Positions 1 through 10,292 of a stretch of 64,000 nucleotides of DNA are shown here, piece after piece (position 1 is the stretch's first letter; each line of letters begins with the position of its first letter). A model generated the notes under the pieces. That model was not told the DNA's origin, ran no database searches, and was given only the letters and a program-made list of their open reading frames with translations. The stretch covers positions 27,004 to 91,003 of the forward strand of contig NW_024468274.1 of NCBI RefSeq assembly GCF_002104995.1, given 5' to 3'. This DNA is from Linderina pennispora (taxonomy: Eukaryota > Kickxellomycota > Kickxellomycetes > Kickxellales > Kickxellaceae). Made by a program: the position numbers and the translations under genes.

Positions 1-1352
1 ACGCATGTCGATTGCACACCGGGCTCTGTACCTTTTATATGCATACAGCCAGTACATGAACTCTTGGCGATCTGAGCAAGGGTCTGGGATGGCCTGGACG
101 ACAACCGTCTTGTCATTTGGTGGTTCCAAGATTACTGCCGCCTGCTCAAAGTGCAAAGCCAGGTATCGGCCATCGCTATCCAGATCGAGTCTGTTATGCT
201 CCAGATATCTCCTGCGTGCATCCACACTGTTAGGCTATCTATGCAAAACGCCGACCATGTGCTTAATCTGCTTTCCGCTCCTAATACTCGACTTGCTCAA
301 AATATCCCCAGACCAATCCGGCATACCCATTATTGGGGTGGAGTCCTTTGGCAGAACCTTGGGGCTAATCGTGCCCGAAGCCAGTACCTCCTCGACATCC
401 ATAGGCTCAACCACTTCCGAAATACCTGCTACATAGGAATGGTGCGTGTGCTGCTTAGCTATACCGTATAAATCACTTTTTTTACCAAACGTCCCTACAT
501 GTTATATGATTTTCATACCTAGTTCCTGCCCTTCGGCATGTGAGAGAGAGCCTCCATATTGGCCAAGAGTATCTGCCAGGGCCTTCGTTTTTCCACCCCA
601 TTCATTGGAAGATGTGTCTCCAGGGTTGAAATTGCTCTGAGGTATGGCATTTTCCTCGTCTGAGAGGGACCTCATGTGCGACTCCTTGGTATGAGCAGAA
701 CTGCGCAGGGTTCGACATAGTGTTTTCCTGGGCCTGAGATCTTTCGCCAACTTGCACTTCTCCAGAACATCCAACAGGCTGTCGGACGTTGCTAGTGATT
801 CTCAAGTAACCTGCCTATCGCCCCAGGTCACCAAAAAGTAACAGCGAAGTGAAGGATCGACCAACATGCCTTTGATATTTTTGATCATACAGGTAGGCGA
901 CCAGGATGCACTATTGACCCTGCTCCATCCATGAGTGGCCCCCACACACCACGGCGAATCCTATTCATGGACTTGGTCCCTCGTTTATTTAGCGCATTAG
1001 CCTGACTGGTGTTTTTGCCATTTTCTGCATCGACATCCTGAGCACCAAACACCGAAAGATTATTAGCAAACGCGTCGAGCGCCTCGTCTACGATGCTCGC
1101 AATCCCCCTGTTCTCGAACCGGTCAACAGAGATTGGTCTGGGTAAGCCGATTCCTTGGCACATGTCGCTGCACTTCTCAAAATTTTCGACTTCCTCCTTG
1201 CAGTTCAGTGTTTCCTTGGCATCTATCCAACTTGCGTCCACTATCCTGTACCCTTTCCAAAACACCAGGTACTCGACACCTCTCTGAAGGGAGATTCGCC
1301 GTCCAACTATACGCTCCACCTCATATTCATCTGCGTCCCTTTTCCTTGCCAT
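1..1352 (-). CDS. Chromodomain protein (HP1/Chp-like), incomplete at left edge
   Basis: The first exon (1352 to about 885) opens with a chromodomain at residues 9-55: a YEVERIVGRR start and the aromatic-cage-type motif YLVFWKGYRIVDASW. Such domains bind methylated histone H3 lysine. Further minus-strand coding-like sequence follows in pieces down to base 1. An intron beginning GTATGA and ending ATAG near 454-514 joins an acidic segment to one containing EVVEPMDVEEV. The last piece (about 236 to 1) reads well through FMYWLYAYKRYRARC. Reading straight through meets in-frame stops near 801 (TGA) and 238 (TAG). They may lie in introns, be sequence errors, or mark decay. A stretch near 840-800 (FLVTWGDRQVT) is faintly reminiscent of a chromo shadow domain. 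The chromodomain is secure; exon structure and family are not. Confidence 0.6.
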
Positions 1353-2588
1353 ACTAGCTATAACGGTTGATCGATGTTAAGCAAAATATGACTGTTGGTA
1401 TCGTTTCCTTCCTTTATGAGTGGGTAAATGTATAATAACGAGCAGCTGCTTCGATGTGGAAGGAAACCATGTATTGCTGCAAGTATGAATGAGGGGGCGA
1501 ACTTATAGTCAGAGTGCCATGAGTCTGCTGATAGTCAGCTTTGGTTGATTTTTTACACAGCACAAATCGCATTTTCCCTATCTGTGAGTCCTGTCCTTAA
1601 TTGGCTCATTGTTCAGACTTTAGAGAATGCACGAGTGAGGATCAGCGACAGGTGGCATTGCAGTTTCGGCATATATTGCACCATTGGAATGCCATGGCCA
1701 GCATAGCCACGCTGCTTCCAACAAGTCTGAGCCCTAGCATCACCAAGCATGTGGTTGACGATCTGCACAACAAGTCTAAATTTGGAATGCTGCAACACCA
1801 CTGCAAGCCGCCTGGTGGTTAAAGATATGTGTATACTTACCCATATACATAGCGGTGGAATTAGCGATCTGCATACACCACTGAGTAGAGAGCAAATAGA
1901 GTAGCAATGCCAAAGTGCACGGATCGGGAATCAATGGTTGAGATAAAAATCATTTCCCAATTTTCACTATTTTTGTACTGTTCACAGCAAAGATCCTCAA
2001 GGCGCTGGTTCCTCGACTGAACGCATTACATGACTATTTTAGCCTTGAAGCTACATGCACACAGTGTATATTGGTCCTCGGCATACAGTGCTTCACTGGT
2101 GGGGCTAATTTCGGCCCTAATATCACTCTGAGCTTCTGCTAAGGTGCTTTCATCGATTCCAGAGCAAGCTTCCGAAGCCCTTGTCATAATAGGTAACATT
2201 GAGTGGTGTCTTGTATACTAGCTTTCAATCCGGGCATGCAAGTTGGCTACTTTGGCCCTCCAAACCAACCAATATCCCTCACTCTCCTCTCTTTTTGCTA
2301 GGGGTCCTTAGTATATCTCGTAGAGTATCAATATTGTTGCCTTATTTCAGCACATTTCACTCACAAAGCGTATTAATTTTCTTTGAACGCACAGTATTCG
2401 CTCTATGCTGTTGACAATTAGAGGTATTTATCAATATACATAAGCAACAGCTATATATACAATACCCCTTTCTTAACTCAAAATAAATTCTGTAGCATTC
2501 ACATTACGGACACTGTCTTCACAGTACATATAGCCAATATTCAATGGCTGCACTGACAAATAGACTAATAATGCGCTGATCTTCTATT
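1353..2588. other. Intergenic region, no supported gene
   Basis: Only short open frames are present (the longest is about 73 codons, at 1601-1822 on the plus strand). None has a recognisable domain. AT-rich 3' flanks of both neighbours lie here. Confidence 0.5.
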
Positions 2589-4053
2589 TCATAAAACTTT
2601 GCTAACAGTGTACTTTTGTCTTAACACGTTATGAATTCCCACAGAGTGCACTCGGACTACATCTGCAGTATTTCTGTCCTTGGTCTCTGGTAGCAAAAAC
2701 CAGCAGAAAACCACTCCAAACACATTGCAGATGCCAAAAACAACAAACGAGTATCCGCCTATAGCGCTCTGCATAGGTGGAAATACCAGGCCAATGACGA
2801 CCATGAAGAAATAGTTGACCGTGCTGCCAATGGAGCCAAATGCAGCTGCAGCATACGTGGGCGTTAATTCGCTGCATGTGAGCCATGGAATTGGCCCCGA
2901 GCCAACAACAAAGGCAACATAATGCACAAACACCATTGTGATTGCAAGGATATTAATATGCCCCACGGTGCCCACAACAATAAATATGCATGCAATGGCC
3001 ATGCCGCCATGCGAGACCAGCATTAATGGCCGACGCCCGTAGTATGCGGACAAGATCACCCCAGCCAGTGTCGCTAGCGCAGCAACAAGAGAAAGAACAC
3101 TGGTCAGGATCTGCGCCAGTGTCGGGATGCTTGCAGGGTTGCCGGTGGTGACTGAGCTGAAAATTGATGTCGAGTAAAACGACAGAGAGCCAACACCACA
3201 CGACTGCTGGAGGAAATTAACTGTGACTATCACTAGCAGTTGGTGGCGGAGGTTTTCTGGCGTTCGTCCAGCTACGACGTCGTAAATGTTGGCAACGAAT
3301 GCGCCATCGCCCATCTCTTTGCGCACGTCGGCGACCATTTTGTCGAACTCGGCTGTGCAGTCGGCGCCCTGGCGCAGCTTCTCCAGCGATTCACGGGCCA
3401 GTTCGAGCCTGTCTTTCATGATTAACCATTTAGGCGACTCGACACAGAACATCAGCAGCTGGATGTTCACCAGTGCGAGGACGCCGGTGATGGAGAACAG
3501 AATGCGCCAATAAGGCGGCTTGGACATTCCCAACGAGACTGCCTGAGACACAGCAATTCCCAGTGCAATGCCCATCTGGAGCAAAAAACCCAAGCACATT
3601 CCGAGCCTTGGGCGTAGCCGCTTCGACAATATACGCAGTGAACGTGCTATTGGCACATCCAATGCCCAACCCTACGCATATGCGTCCAACCACCAGCATT
3701 GGGATGTTAACCGCCAGAGATAGAAACAGCGCGCCGATGATGGAAAAGACTCGGCAATAGGCGAGTACTGTTTTTCGGCCGTACCGGTTTGAGAAGGGCG
3801 TACAGAACAGAGCGCCCAGCATCGCACCCAGCGGCATGCAGGAGACGATTACTCCCCAAACGGTGGGACTCATGGGGATGCATGATGGGAAGGGCCCGAT
3901 CCAGTGCAGGGGAGAGGTGATGCAGCGGGAGATTACATCGCCAGGGACGTTAGTTGCACCAATGTCCCAGCCGTAGCCGACACTGCCCAGGGAGCCAACA
4001 AGGGCGCAGAAGAGCTGGTACTTTGTGATGCCCAGTTCGCGGGAGTCCGTCAT
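2589..4053 (-). CDS. MFS sugar transporter (SP family), one frameshift
   Basis: This is a 12-helix proton-linked or facilitative sugar porter. The start at 4053 (MTDSRELGITKYQL) is chosen because helix 1 (YGWDIGATNVPG) follows directly; upstream in-frame codons are unlike the family. Family signatures are NRYGRKT after helix 2, VGRICVGLGIG in helix 4, VESPKWL before the central loop, YYGRRP after helix 8 and PETKDRN at the C-terminus. The frame changes at residue ~157, in an A6 run (plus strand 3583-3588). Removing one base joins VLGF to LLQMGIALGI, exactly where sugar porters have the start of helix 5. The rest is intact, which favours a consensus error over a decayed gene. Substrate cannot be told. 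A TATA-like element lies about 65 bp upstream. Confidence 0.85.
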
Positions 4054-4115
4054 TGAATATAGTAAATGCGTAGGGATGGGATGTTTGTGGAAATGAAAAC
4101 CGAGGACCAGCATCC

Positions 4116-4133
4116 GGCTGGGTTTATATTGGG
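4116..4133 (-). promoter_or_regulatory. TATA-like element of sugar transporter
   Basis: On the minus strand this reads CCCAATATAAACC, 63-80 bp upstream of the chosen start at 4053. Confidence 0.4.
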
Positions 4134-4221
4134 CGTGGGATTGATATGCCAAAGCAAGAAATGTGCGTGTGTGCGAACGTGGAAGCTTGCGCTCTCAAGA
4201 GCTTATTTTTGACACTCTATG

Positions 4222-4260
4222 CTACCCGTGCCATTTTGTAATATTTTTCAGCACGGGTAG
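4222..4260. repeat. Perfect 10-bp inverted repeat, 19-nt loop
   Basis: CTACCCGTGC at 4222-4231 is mirrored by GCACGGGTAG at 4251-4260. It lies 170-210 bp upstream of the transporter start, so it could be an operator-like site or simply a hairpin. Confidence 0.5.
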
Positions 4261-5684
4261 GATGGTATGCTTAGATTAGCAAAAAAACCAAATAAAGACC
4301 GTGCAGTTCAACGCCGATTGCAGGCAAGTCGTTCCCACACGCTTGTCAGAATGCGATGTGCCAAAGCGCCCAGAGGACCGATTTCCGATCCGGTAATTGA
4401 TTTCTAATTTCTGTCAACCGCCTGTTGGGAATCAAGGATCCTCGACGACTGGATTTTCTGCGCCGGCTAGCTGCCGTGTGCCCGCGGGCCACCCAGCGCA
4501 ACGTTGGGGGGAGGGCGACGATGTGGGCTGAGCTGTGCAGAGCGTGGAACAGTAGGACTCCAGCGTGTACTAATGTTGCACAAACTGGTGTTTTCCTCCT
4601 TTCAAATGAATTCTATCGGGCGGCGAGTGCTGACATTGTCCTGACAAACTCCCATTTGCACCTATTTTCCGGGGCCGTCGCACCAAGCACTGGCGAAGGT
4701 ACGACGGCGATCATCTACTAGGTATAGTCGCGGCTTCTGACCACACCCACCTGCAGATGAATGAGCAAGGCCACCAAGACTGTGGCGAGAGCAAACTGAG
4801 AGCGGCGAATTAGATCGGCGGCGTAAAGCGAGCTGGATCCACAATGAATGAGGGTAGAGCCGCGTTTCGTGCAGGGTCGTCCATTCCCAGGGCATGCGCG
4901 GTCTATTTCACGACACTGTGTCTCTCGGTTCATTGGAAGTCAAGAACTGCCGTGCAGCATCTGCTCGAGTACAGGCGAGGGCGGGCATAAGCATTTTTGG
5001 CGCAATCTGGCTGGCGCTATGTGGATAAAGACACCAGTGCCACCAGCCTACTGCTGCGGCAAATAAAACAGTGCTATCCTCAGGGTGTATATAGATCGCA
5101 CTGAGATAAAGCCTACTGTCGCTGTTGCCGATGACGCAAGGACACATTTTTCAAGGTATGTATCTTGTGCAAATGTAGTGGAAAGCCAATAATTGCCAGC
5201 ATCAAAGCCGCCTCATGCCAAGCGAGGCGCTGGCGTTGAGCAGCTGCGGGCGAGATGCGTGGCGACTGTGACGATGACAACGGCGGCCCAAGCCCTGCAT
5301 CTGGTGACAGACTTGGCTCTCCACAGTGCAACGCCAGGCGGTGGTGGCGGCAGCAAAAAGCCAGAAGCTTTCCTGCTTGACTGCTGGCGCTGGCAGCCGA
5401 AAGAAAAAGGGCCAGGCTCTCAGTGACCTTTTCAGCACACGGTTGGCTGGGCGTGGTCCGGGCCAATCGGGTGGCGACTTCAAAGTAGGCAGTTTCAGGA
5501 AATTGAGAGCAATGCGGGCACACCCAACCGAAGCTCCTCCCCGGCCTGGCAGGCAAGGAGGTTTTTTTGTTTTTGGCTGCTGGGCTCACAATTATATAAG
5601 GAGTCTCGTCTGGCCCAACGGCCAGTTCTCGAGGCTTCCTTGTTTTTATCCACTTCTTGATCAACAGCCGCCATCACCCTAGCC
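4261..5684. other. Intergenic region and cyclin promoter
   Basis: Open frames are present on both strands (for example a 183-codon minus frame at 5113-5664). They overlap mutually, lack domains and look like GC-rich chance frames. No gene is supported. The right end holds the cyclin promoter. Confidence 0.5.
5593..5599 (+). promoter_or_regulatory. TATA box of cyclin gene
   Basis: TATATAA lies 86-92 bp upstream of the cyclin ATG at 5685. Confidence 0.55.
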
Positions 5685-6233
5685 ATGTCGACAGCCATTG
5701 CCTCTACAACCGCCCTGCAGGGACCCGCCCTGGAGTACAGCAGCCACTCGCAGCTGCTCCGCACGACGGCGTGGTCACTGCGCTCGCTAATGCGCACAAC
5801 AGACCGGCTGGCCAGCGGGCCTGGGCTGCGCGGCAACTTTGGCCACATAATTCCAGCCTCGGCGACCCTGCCGTCCATCGAGGTGTTTGTGAACAGCATC
5901 ACCGCCTCGCTCCACATCAAAGCCGCAGTGCTCGTAACAGCGCTCGTGTATGTCGAGCGGCTCGGCCGCCGGCTGCCAAAGAGCGCCCAGGGCACAGCTG
6001 ACACCCCATACCGCATTTTCCTGGCTGCGCTAGTGCTGGCCGACAAGTACTGGTCAGACTACGCGGTCAAGGCAAAGAGCCTGGTCAAGGCGGCTGGCGG
6101 GCTGTTCCAGCTCAGTGAGATCTGCGCCATGGAGCGCGCAGTGCTGAAGATCCTCGGGTTCAGACTGTATGTGTCGACCGAGGAGCTGCGCCAGTACGCC
6201 AACAAGCTGTCTATCGATCTCGACCAGGCCTGA
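5685..6233 (+). CDS. Cyclin-box protein (PCL1/Pho80-type)
   Basis: A 182-residue single-exon protein that is almost entirely one cyclin box. Cyclins of this type activate Pho85/Cdk5-class kinases in cell-cycle and nutrient signalling. Visible features are FVNSITASLHIKAAVLVTAL (first cyclin helices), then RIFLAALVLADKYWSDYAVK, the family pattern in which a lysine (here DKYW) contacts the kinase, and MERAVLKILGFRL before the last helix. It resembles the fungal Pcl1/2/9 group (yeast Pcl1 is longer, about 280 residues). It reads cleanly, with a TATA box 90 bp upstream. CDK partner and phase of expression cannot be read from sequence. Confidence 0.85.
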   Translation: MSTAIASTTALQGPALEYSSHSQLLRTTAWSLRSLMRTTDRLASGPGLRGNFGHIIPASATLPSIEVFVNSITASLHIKAAVLVTALVYVERLGRRLPKSAQGTADTPYRIFLAALVLADKYWSDYAVKAKSLVKAAGGLFQLSEICAMERAVLKILGFRLYVSTEELRQYANKLSIDLDQA

Positions 6234-6398
6234 AAAGAGAAAGCCAACCAAGCATGCATCACCCCTGCGCAGGGTCTCCTCTGCCGTCCACCCACAGTAC
6301 ATATCCCCTCTCACCCCCACCCCCTCCCTGTTTATAGCTGTTTTAAATGAAATTCAAGATATTTTCAAGCTTGTCTTTTCTGTACACTGAGAATTGGT

Positions 6399-6779
6399 CT
6401 ACCGCGTTGACTCCTTGAGCTGGCCCTCGAGTATTTCGCGCTCCATCAGCAGATACTTTATATACTCGACGGTCTTTTGCAGAATCAGCGCCTCGCTGCG
6501 CTGCGACGGCGTCAGTGTCGGCACGATCTGGATAAGCTGATCGTAGCCTGCCCGGATATTCTGCCGGCGCTTCTGCTCAGACGCAATGTGGTTCGCCTTC
6601 TTTTCCTCCTCCGTCAGCAGCTCGCCCTTCTTCTTTGTAATGCGCGTTACTCGTGGCTTCCTGGGCTTGCCAGACGACCCGGAGGGCTGCTGCATCTCAG
6701 CCATCATTGAGGCAAACTGCTGGTCGGCAGGTGCGGATCCGATCAGCCCCGGGAGTTGTGGTTTTGTTTCGTTGTCCAT
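6399..6779 (-). CDS. bHLH transcription factor, INO4/Mlx-like
   Basis: A 126-residue protein from the ATG at 6779; upstream in-frame codons are low-quality and precede MDNETKPQ. A basic patch (KPRKPRVTRITKKK) leads into a bHLH domain at about residues 58-118. Its basic region is NHIASEQKRRQNIR, helix 1 GYDQLIQIVP, loop TLTPSQRS, and helix 2 ALILQKTVEYIKYLL. The His-Glu-Arg trio that reads CANNTG boxes is present. Small stand-alone bHLH proteins of this pattern match yeast Ino4 and animal Mlx, which work as heterodimers on E-boxes, for Ino4 in phospholipid genes. The exact orthologue is inferred. It converges on the cyclin gene. Confidence 0.85.
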   Translation of the reverse strand: MDNETKPQLPGLIGSAPADQQFASMMAEMQQPSGSSGKPRKPRVTRITKKKGELLTEEEKKANHIASEQKRRQNIRAGYDQLIQIVPTLTPSQRSEALILQKTVEYIKYLLMEREILEGQLKESTR

Positions 6780-7452
6780 GTGCTTTTTTCCTGAAAACAG
6801 GTTTTGGGCGTATGTGTGTGTACAAGAGCGGCTAAAAGAGCGGCACAAAAAGTGGGCAATTGCAAAAGGGCAAATGGAGAGAGCTAGGAAACAGAGTGAG
6901 AGAAAGAGCGTTCCAAGGCTGCAAGAAGGGACAAGGGGTTTCAGGGTTCCCTATTAAGAAACAAATAATGTGGGAACGACTGGCGATGGCCGGTTCAAAG
7001 GGAGAGCCTGTGCGAGTGGGAGGCAAGAATTGTGCGGGAAAGCAGCGCAGGCTCTGATGGCGACAAAGGCGAATATAGCAGCGTGAGGAAAAGTATTATA
7101 TAAGGGCGTGTAGCACTAGTAGAGACAAGAAGAGCTGTGCTTGCTGCTGCAGAGAAGGGAATCTGCTGCCCTTGGTCTATTTGCGCCCGTTCACAAGACG
7201 AATGCACCTGGCACGTGAATGTGCGGGCACCCACAGAATCAGCCAAGGCCTTCCCCTAGATGTTGGAATTTCCAAACACACAACCTCGAGTGGTGTCGCA
7301 TTGCTTTTCTGCCTAGATTCACATGCGGCCTATGCCCCCCCCCCGCAACTTGCACCGTACCCCTTTACCAGTCTCGACGGTCCGCGTGGACTGTTAAGAG
7401 CATGACATCCTATATTAGCTTTGCCACCAAAGCCCTCATGTGAAAAATCTAT
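6780..7452. other. Intergenic region: bHLH promoter side and 3' flank of RWD gene
   Basis: Contains a TATATAA at about 7096-7102, readable on either strand, and a CACGTG E-box at 7212-7217. No gene is supported. Confidence 0.45.
7212..7217. promoter_or_regulatory. E-box CACGTG upstream of bHLH gene
   Basis: On the minus strand the context is TTCACGTGC, which fits the core of the yeast inositol/choline response element bound by Ino2/Ino4. It lies 430 bp upstream of the bHLH start, so autoregulation is possible but only inferred. Confidence 0.3.
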
Positions 7453-8226
7453 TCACTCGTCGTCACTGTCGTCGTCCTCTGACAGATCCTCGTTCTCAAA
7501 CAGCGACGAGTCCACGGCCACATCACCCTCCGAGATAAACTTGGAGTCCGACTGCGCCAAGGACCGATCTTGCTCAAACAGCTGGCGCCCAGTGAGCATC
7601 ATATCCGACTGCTTCTTTGAGTCCGCCGTGCGGCGCGCCGTGCCCCGCGACTCAGCCGCCGCCAGCGCAGCCTTCTTCATCTCAGCCCGCTCCATGTCAA
7701 ACCTCTCCTTCCACTCGAGGAAGCTCGCCCGAGTCACCTGCGTGCCGATGAACTTGGCCTGGTCGGCCTCAACCTCCTTCTGGATCCGCTCGTCCTCCTG
7801 CCGCTTGATCTCTGCAAGCTTCTCGATAAGACGCTCGGCCATCAGCTCCTTGACATGCATCGCCATGTTGAACACCATAGCCATTCCAAGACTCTCTTCG
7901 CCGATCACGCGCGTCTTCTCTTTGAACTCTTCCAAATCGTCGTCATCGAGCTCTGCCTCGGGTTCCGGCACGTTCTCGTCCTCAGAATCTGCGTCGGCGT
8001 CAGCATCAGGCAGTGCCAAGTCAAATACTGGCAGCTCGTCGGGGTACGTTGCTGTGTATTCCACCGTCAGGAGCACCGTACTGGCCGGCAGCTCGTCATC
8101 GTCAAGCGCAATCTCAATCGAAAACCTGTATGGAGACTCGGCAAGCTCCGTGAACTCGCTCGGGTAAATCGATTGCAGGATCTCCACCTCGCTGCGCTGC
8201 TCTTCCAGATAGTGCTCGTCGGACAT
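7453..8226 (-). CDS. GIR2: RWD-domain protein, Gir2/RWDD1-like
   Basis: A 257-residue protein. Residues 1-115 form an RWD domain: EQRSEVEILQSIYPSEF at the start, a beta-rich core with VLLTVEYTATYPDELP (the conserved YPxxxP signature), and an acidic loop of Asp/Glu repeats. A long charged helix follows (KELMAERLIEKLAEIKRQEDERIQKE), then FLEWKERFDMER, the conserved motif of the DRG-binding (DFRP) region, and an acidic tail. Yeast Gir2 binds the ribosome-associated GTPase Rbg2 and Gcn1 and dampens Gcn2 activation. Length and domain order match Gir2 (265 residues) and human RWDD1 (243). Single exon, intact. Confidence 0.88.
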   Translation of the reverse strand: MSDEHYLEEQRSEVEILQSIYPSEFTELAESPYRFSIEIALDDDELPASTVLLTVEYTATYPDELPVFDLALPDADADADSEDENVPEPEAELDDDDLEEFKEKTRVIGEESLGMAMVFNMAMHVKELMAERLIEKLAEIKRQEDERIQKEVEADQAKFIGTQVTRASFLEWKERFDMERAEMKKAALAAAESRGTARRTADSKKQSDMMLTGRQLFEQDRSLAQSDSKFISEGDVAVDSSLFENEDLSEDDDSDDE

Positions 8227-8436
8227 GCCTTTTAATGTAATTAACCTGAACTTGAGAGAAAGAGAGAAAAAAGCTATCGAAAAATTGCACTCTGAAATCA
8301 GACATCCATGATCAGCCTATGGCTAAGGCCTACGAAGCCAACCTGCCAGAGCCAGTCGTTGTGGGAATGGAAATGAGAAAAAAAAAAACACCGCTGCGGC
8401 TAATCTCATTATCTCGCTGACGATTTACTCTGAGGC

Positions 8437-10176
8437 TTAAAGTTGTCCGAGCAGGTGCTCCAGATGCTGGACTTTCGACGGGAGGCCTGAGTCCAGGATG
8501 GCACTGAGTTTCGCACGCAGCGGTCCAGAGCTGCTTGTGGGGATAACAAGCCGCTTCAGATTAGGCATGCGAGCCAGGAACATCGCCAAAGCGTGCAGCT
8601 TCTGAGGCGAGACTCCCTGGGGGAGTCCGTCCTGAAGGTTAAAGTACACCAGCGACATGCTAATAGGCACATACTCGCTGGGAACCCTCAAGTCGGGATG
8701 ACCTGTATCAAGCAGACTACCCTCTAGCATTTCATATGCTGTGCATAGCTGCTTGAGGCGTGGAAGCTGTCCCAGAAGCTTAACCAGCTGCCCACGGCCG
8801 CATTGGACGTACAATCTGAGGCATTGCAGTTGATTGAGCTGGACGTCATCGGGGACTGTAAGCCTTGCACTAGTATAGGAGTTCAGATAATACGACACCT
8901 CCAATGTCTTGATGCGAGAGTTGGAAGCAAGCAGCGGGTGAGTCCAGTAAGGCGAAGTCGAAAGGTCCGAGAGAAGTAGGTGGTTGAAGACCACCTTGAG
9001 GCTATCGAGATTTGCAAGCGGAGTAAGATCAAGTTGAGCCCATCCAGGGTGATCATGAACCACCAGCTCTGAGATCTGGTACAGAGGGAAATGGCTCAAA
9101 AAGTCGTTGATATCGCCAAGGAAATTCTCAACACCAAGTTTTCTGAGCGCACCGAACCTAGCATTCTTAGGAGCTGCTACCTGGCAGTCCCCAACATCAT
9201 CCTCAAACTTGAGGTAAAGCGACTCCAGCTCATTGAAAGCTAATGACTGGTAGCCATTCCAAGTGTGGAAGTGCTCCCAAAGGGTTCCTGGGTCCACATT
9301 ATTCAGCCGAAGCGACTTGATAGTAGGTGCGAATATTCTAATCGGCCTGAGATACTGGTCACCAAAGCCCACTTCTCTATCCTTATGCATCCCCACGGTC
9401 ACAGTAACATTTTGCACCGTCTTTGGCAGGTCTCCCAGGCGGACAAAAAAGAAGTCTGTATCGATAATGTCGATAGAAACCAACGAGCTCACCATGCTGT
9501 GCAAAAGAACCTCAATCAGCGGCTCGCCGTACGCACCATCGCCTCTGTAGTAGTAGATCACCCTCTTCAGGTTCGGCAACGCCTTACACAACTCGTCATT
9601 AAGCTCTGTCAGCCGGTAGTTGATGGCACCAGGAAATCGATCGTCAGAGTCCGGGACCTGCTCATTGGCATCAGCGCCTACTCTTGCAACGCTGACCCCC
9701 TCATCACCTGGGCCATCACTATTGCCTGTGTTAATCCCGTAGATACGCAAAGTCGTGATATTTGGCCACACGCGTCCCAGGAATTTCTTCTCTACTAATT
9801 TCTCCAGTAACCCGCTGGCGCTGATGCACGGGTTAATACGCAGTTCAAAACACCTAGCTTTATGAATATCCCCATGCTCCACGATAGTAAGAATGTTCGT
9901 AGACACCAAGAACTCGCCCCTTCCGTTGACATGTGCGTTTTCATCAGGATTATAGAACCCAGCCATGGCAGTCTTGTACATAGACGACTGCACGTCACCA
10001 TGGTACCTGCGGCTCACAGCAGTCGATTGAATGTCGAACCTTGCCGCATTGGTAAAGAATTCTGGCTCATCCTCATGATCACCCAAAAAATAGTCATTCC
10101 CAGGGCTGCTCACAGAACGAAGGTTGTCGAATACTAGATCTAGCACTTCGGGTGCAGCAGAATCGAAAAACGACAT
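8437..10176 (-). CDS. F-box-like/leucine-rich protein A
   Basis: A 579-residue single-exon protein. The N-terminus (PEVLDLVFDNLRSV, then STAVSRRYHGDV about 45 residues later) fits a degenerate F-box. The rest is irregular leucine-rich sequence with repeated L..L.L patterns (for example LPNLKRVIYYY, LDSLKVVFNHLLL, LPRLKQLCTAY, MPNLKRLVIP), as in F-box/LRR substrate receptors of SCF ubiquitin ligases. Substrate and exact family are not recognisable. A second protein of the same architecture lies 3 kb away (13110-14789), across the tRNA and the AT-rich island. A TATA box sits 107-117 bp upstream. Such proteins are often expanded and fast-evolving in fungi. Confidence 0.75.
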   Translation of the reverse strand: MSFFDSAAPEVLDLVFDNLRSVSSPGNDYFLGDHEDEPEFFTNAARFDIQSTAVSRRYHGDVQSSMYKTAMAGFYNPDENAHVNGRGEFLVSTNILTIVEHGDIHKARCFELRINPCISASGLLEKLVEKKFLGRVWPNITTLRIYGINTGNSDGPGDEGVSVARVGADANEQVPDSDDRFPGAINYRLTELNDELCKALPNLKRVIYYYRGDGAYGEPLIEVLLHSMVSSLVSIDIIDTDFFFVRLGDLPKTVQNVTVTVGMHKDREVGFGDQYLRPIRIFAPTIKSLRLNNVDPGTLWEHFHTWNGYQSLAFNELESLYLKFEDDVGDCQVAAPKNARFGALRKLGVENFLGDINDFLSHFPLYQISELVVHDHPGWAQLDLTPLANLDSLKVVFNHLLLSDLSTSPYWTHPLLASNSRIKTLEVSYYLNSYTSARLTVPDDVQLNQLQCLRLYVQCGRGQLVKLLGQLPRLKQLCTAYEMLEGSLLDTGHPDLRVPSEYVPISMSLVYFNLQDGLPQGVSPQKLHALAMFLARMPNLKRLVIPTSSSGPLRAKLSAILDSGLPSKVQHLEHLLGQL

Positions 10177-10282
10177 GGCTGAAAAGGCTTTTTTGCTATA
10201 GATGGCGTTTGTTGGCTAGTTGGATGTTAAAGAAAGGATGAATTAGGAAGAGAACAGCGAATGATGCGCTGCCACCAGCGCA

Positions 10283-10292
10283 TATTTATATC
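10283..10292 (-). promoter_or_regulatory. TATA box of F-box-like protein A
   Basis: On the minus strand this reads TATAAATATG-like sequence, about 110 bp upstream of the ATG at 10176. Confidence 0.5.

Noticed and set aside
5113-5664. 183-codon minus-strand frame upstream of the cyclin
   Set aside because: It overlaps other frames on both strands, has no domain, and occupies the cyclin promoter region.
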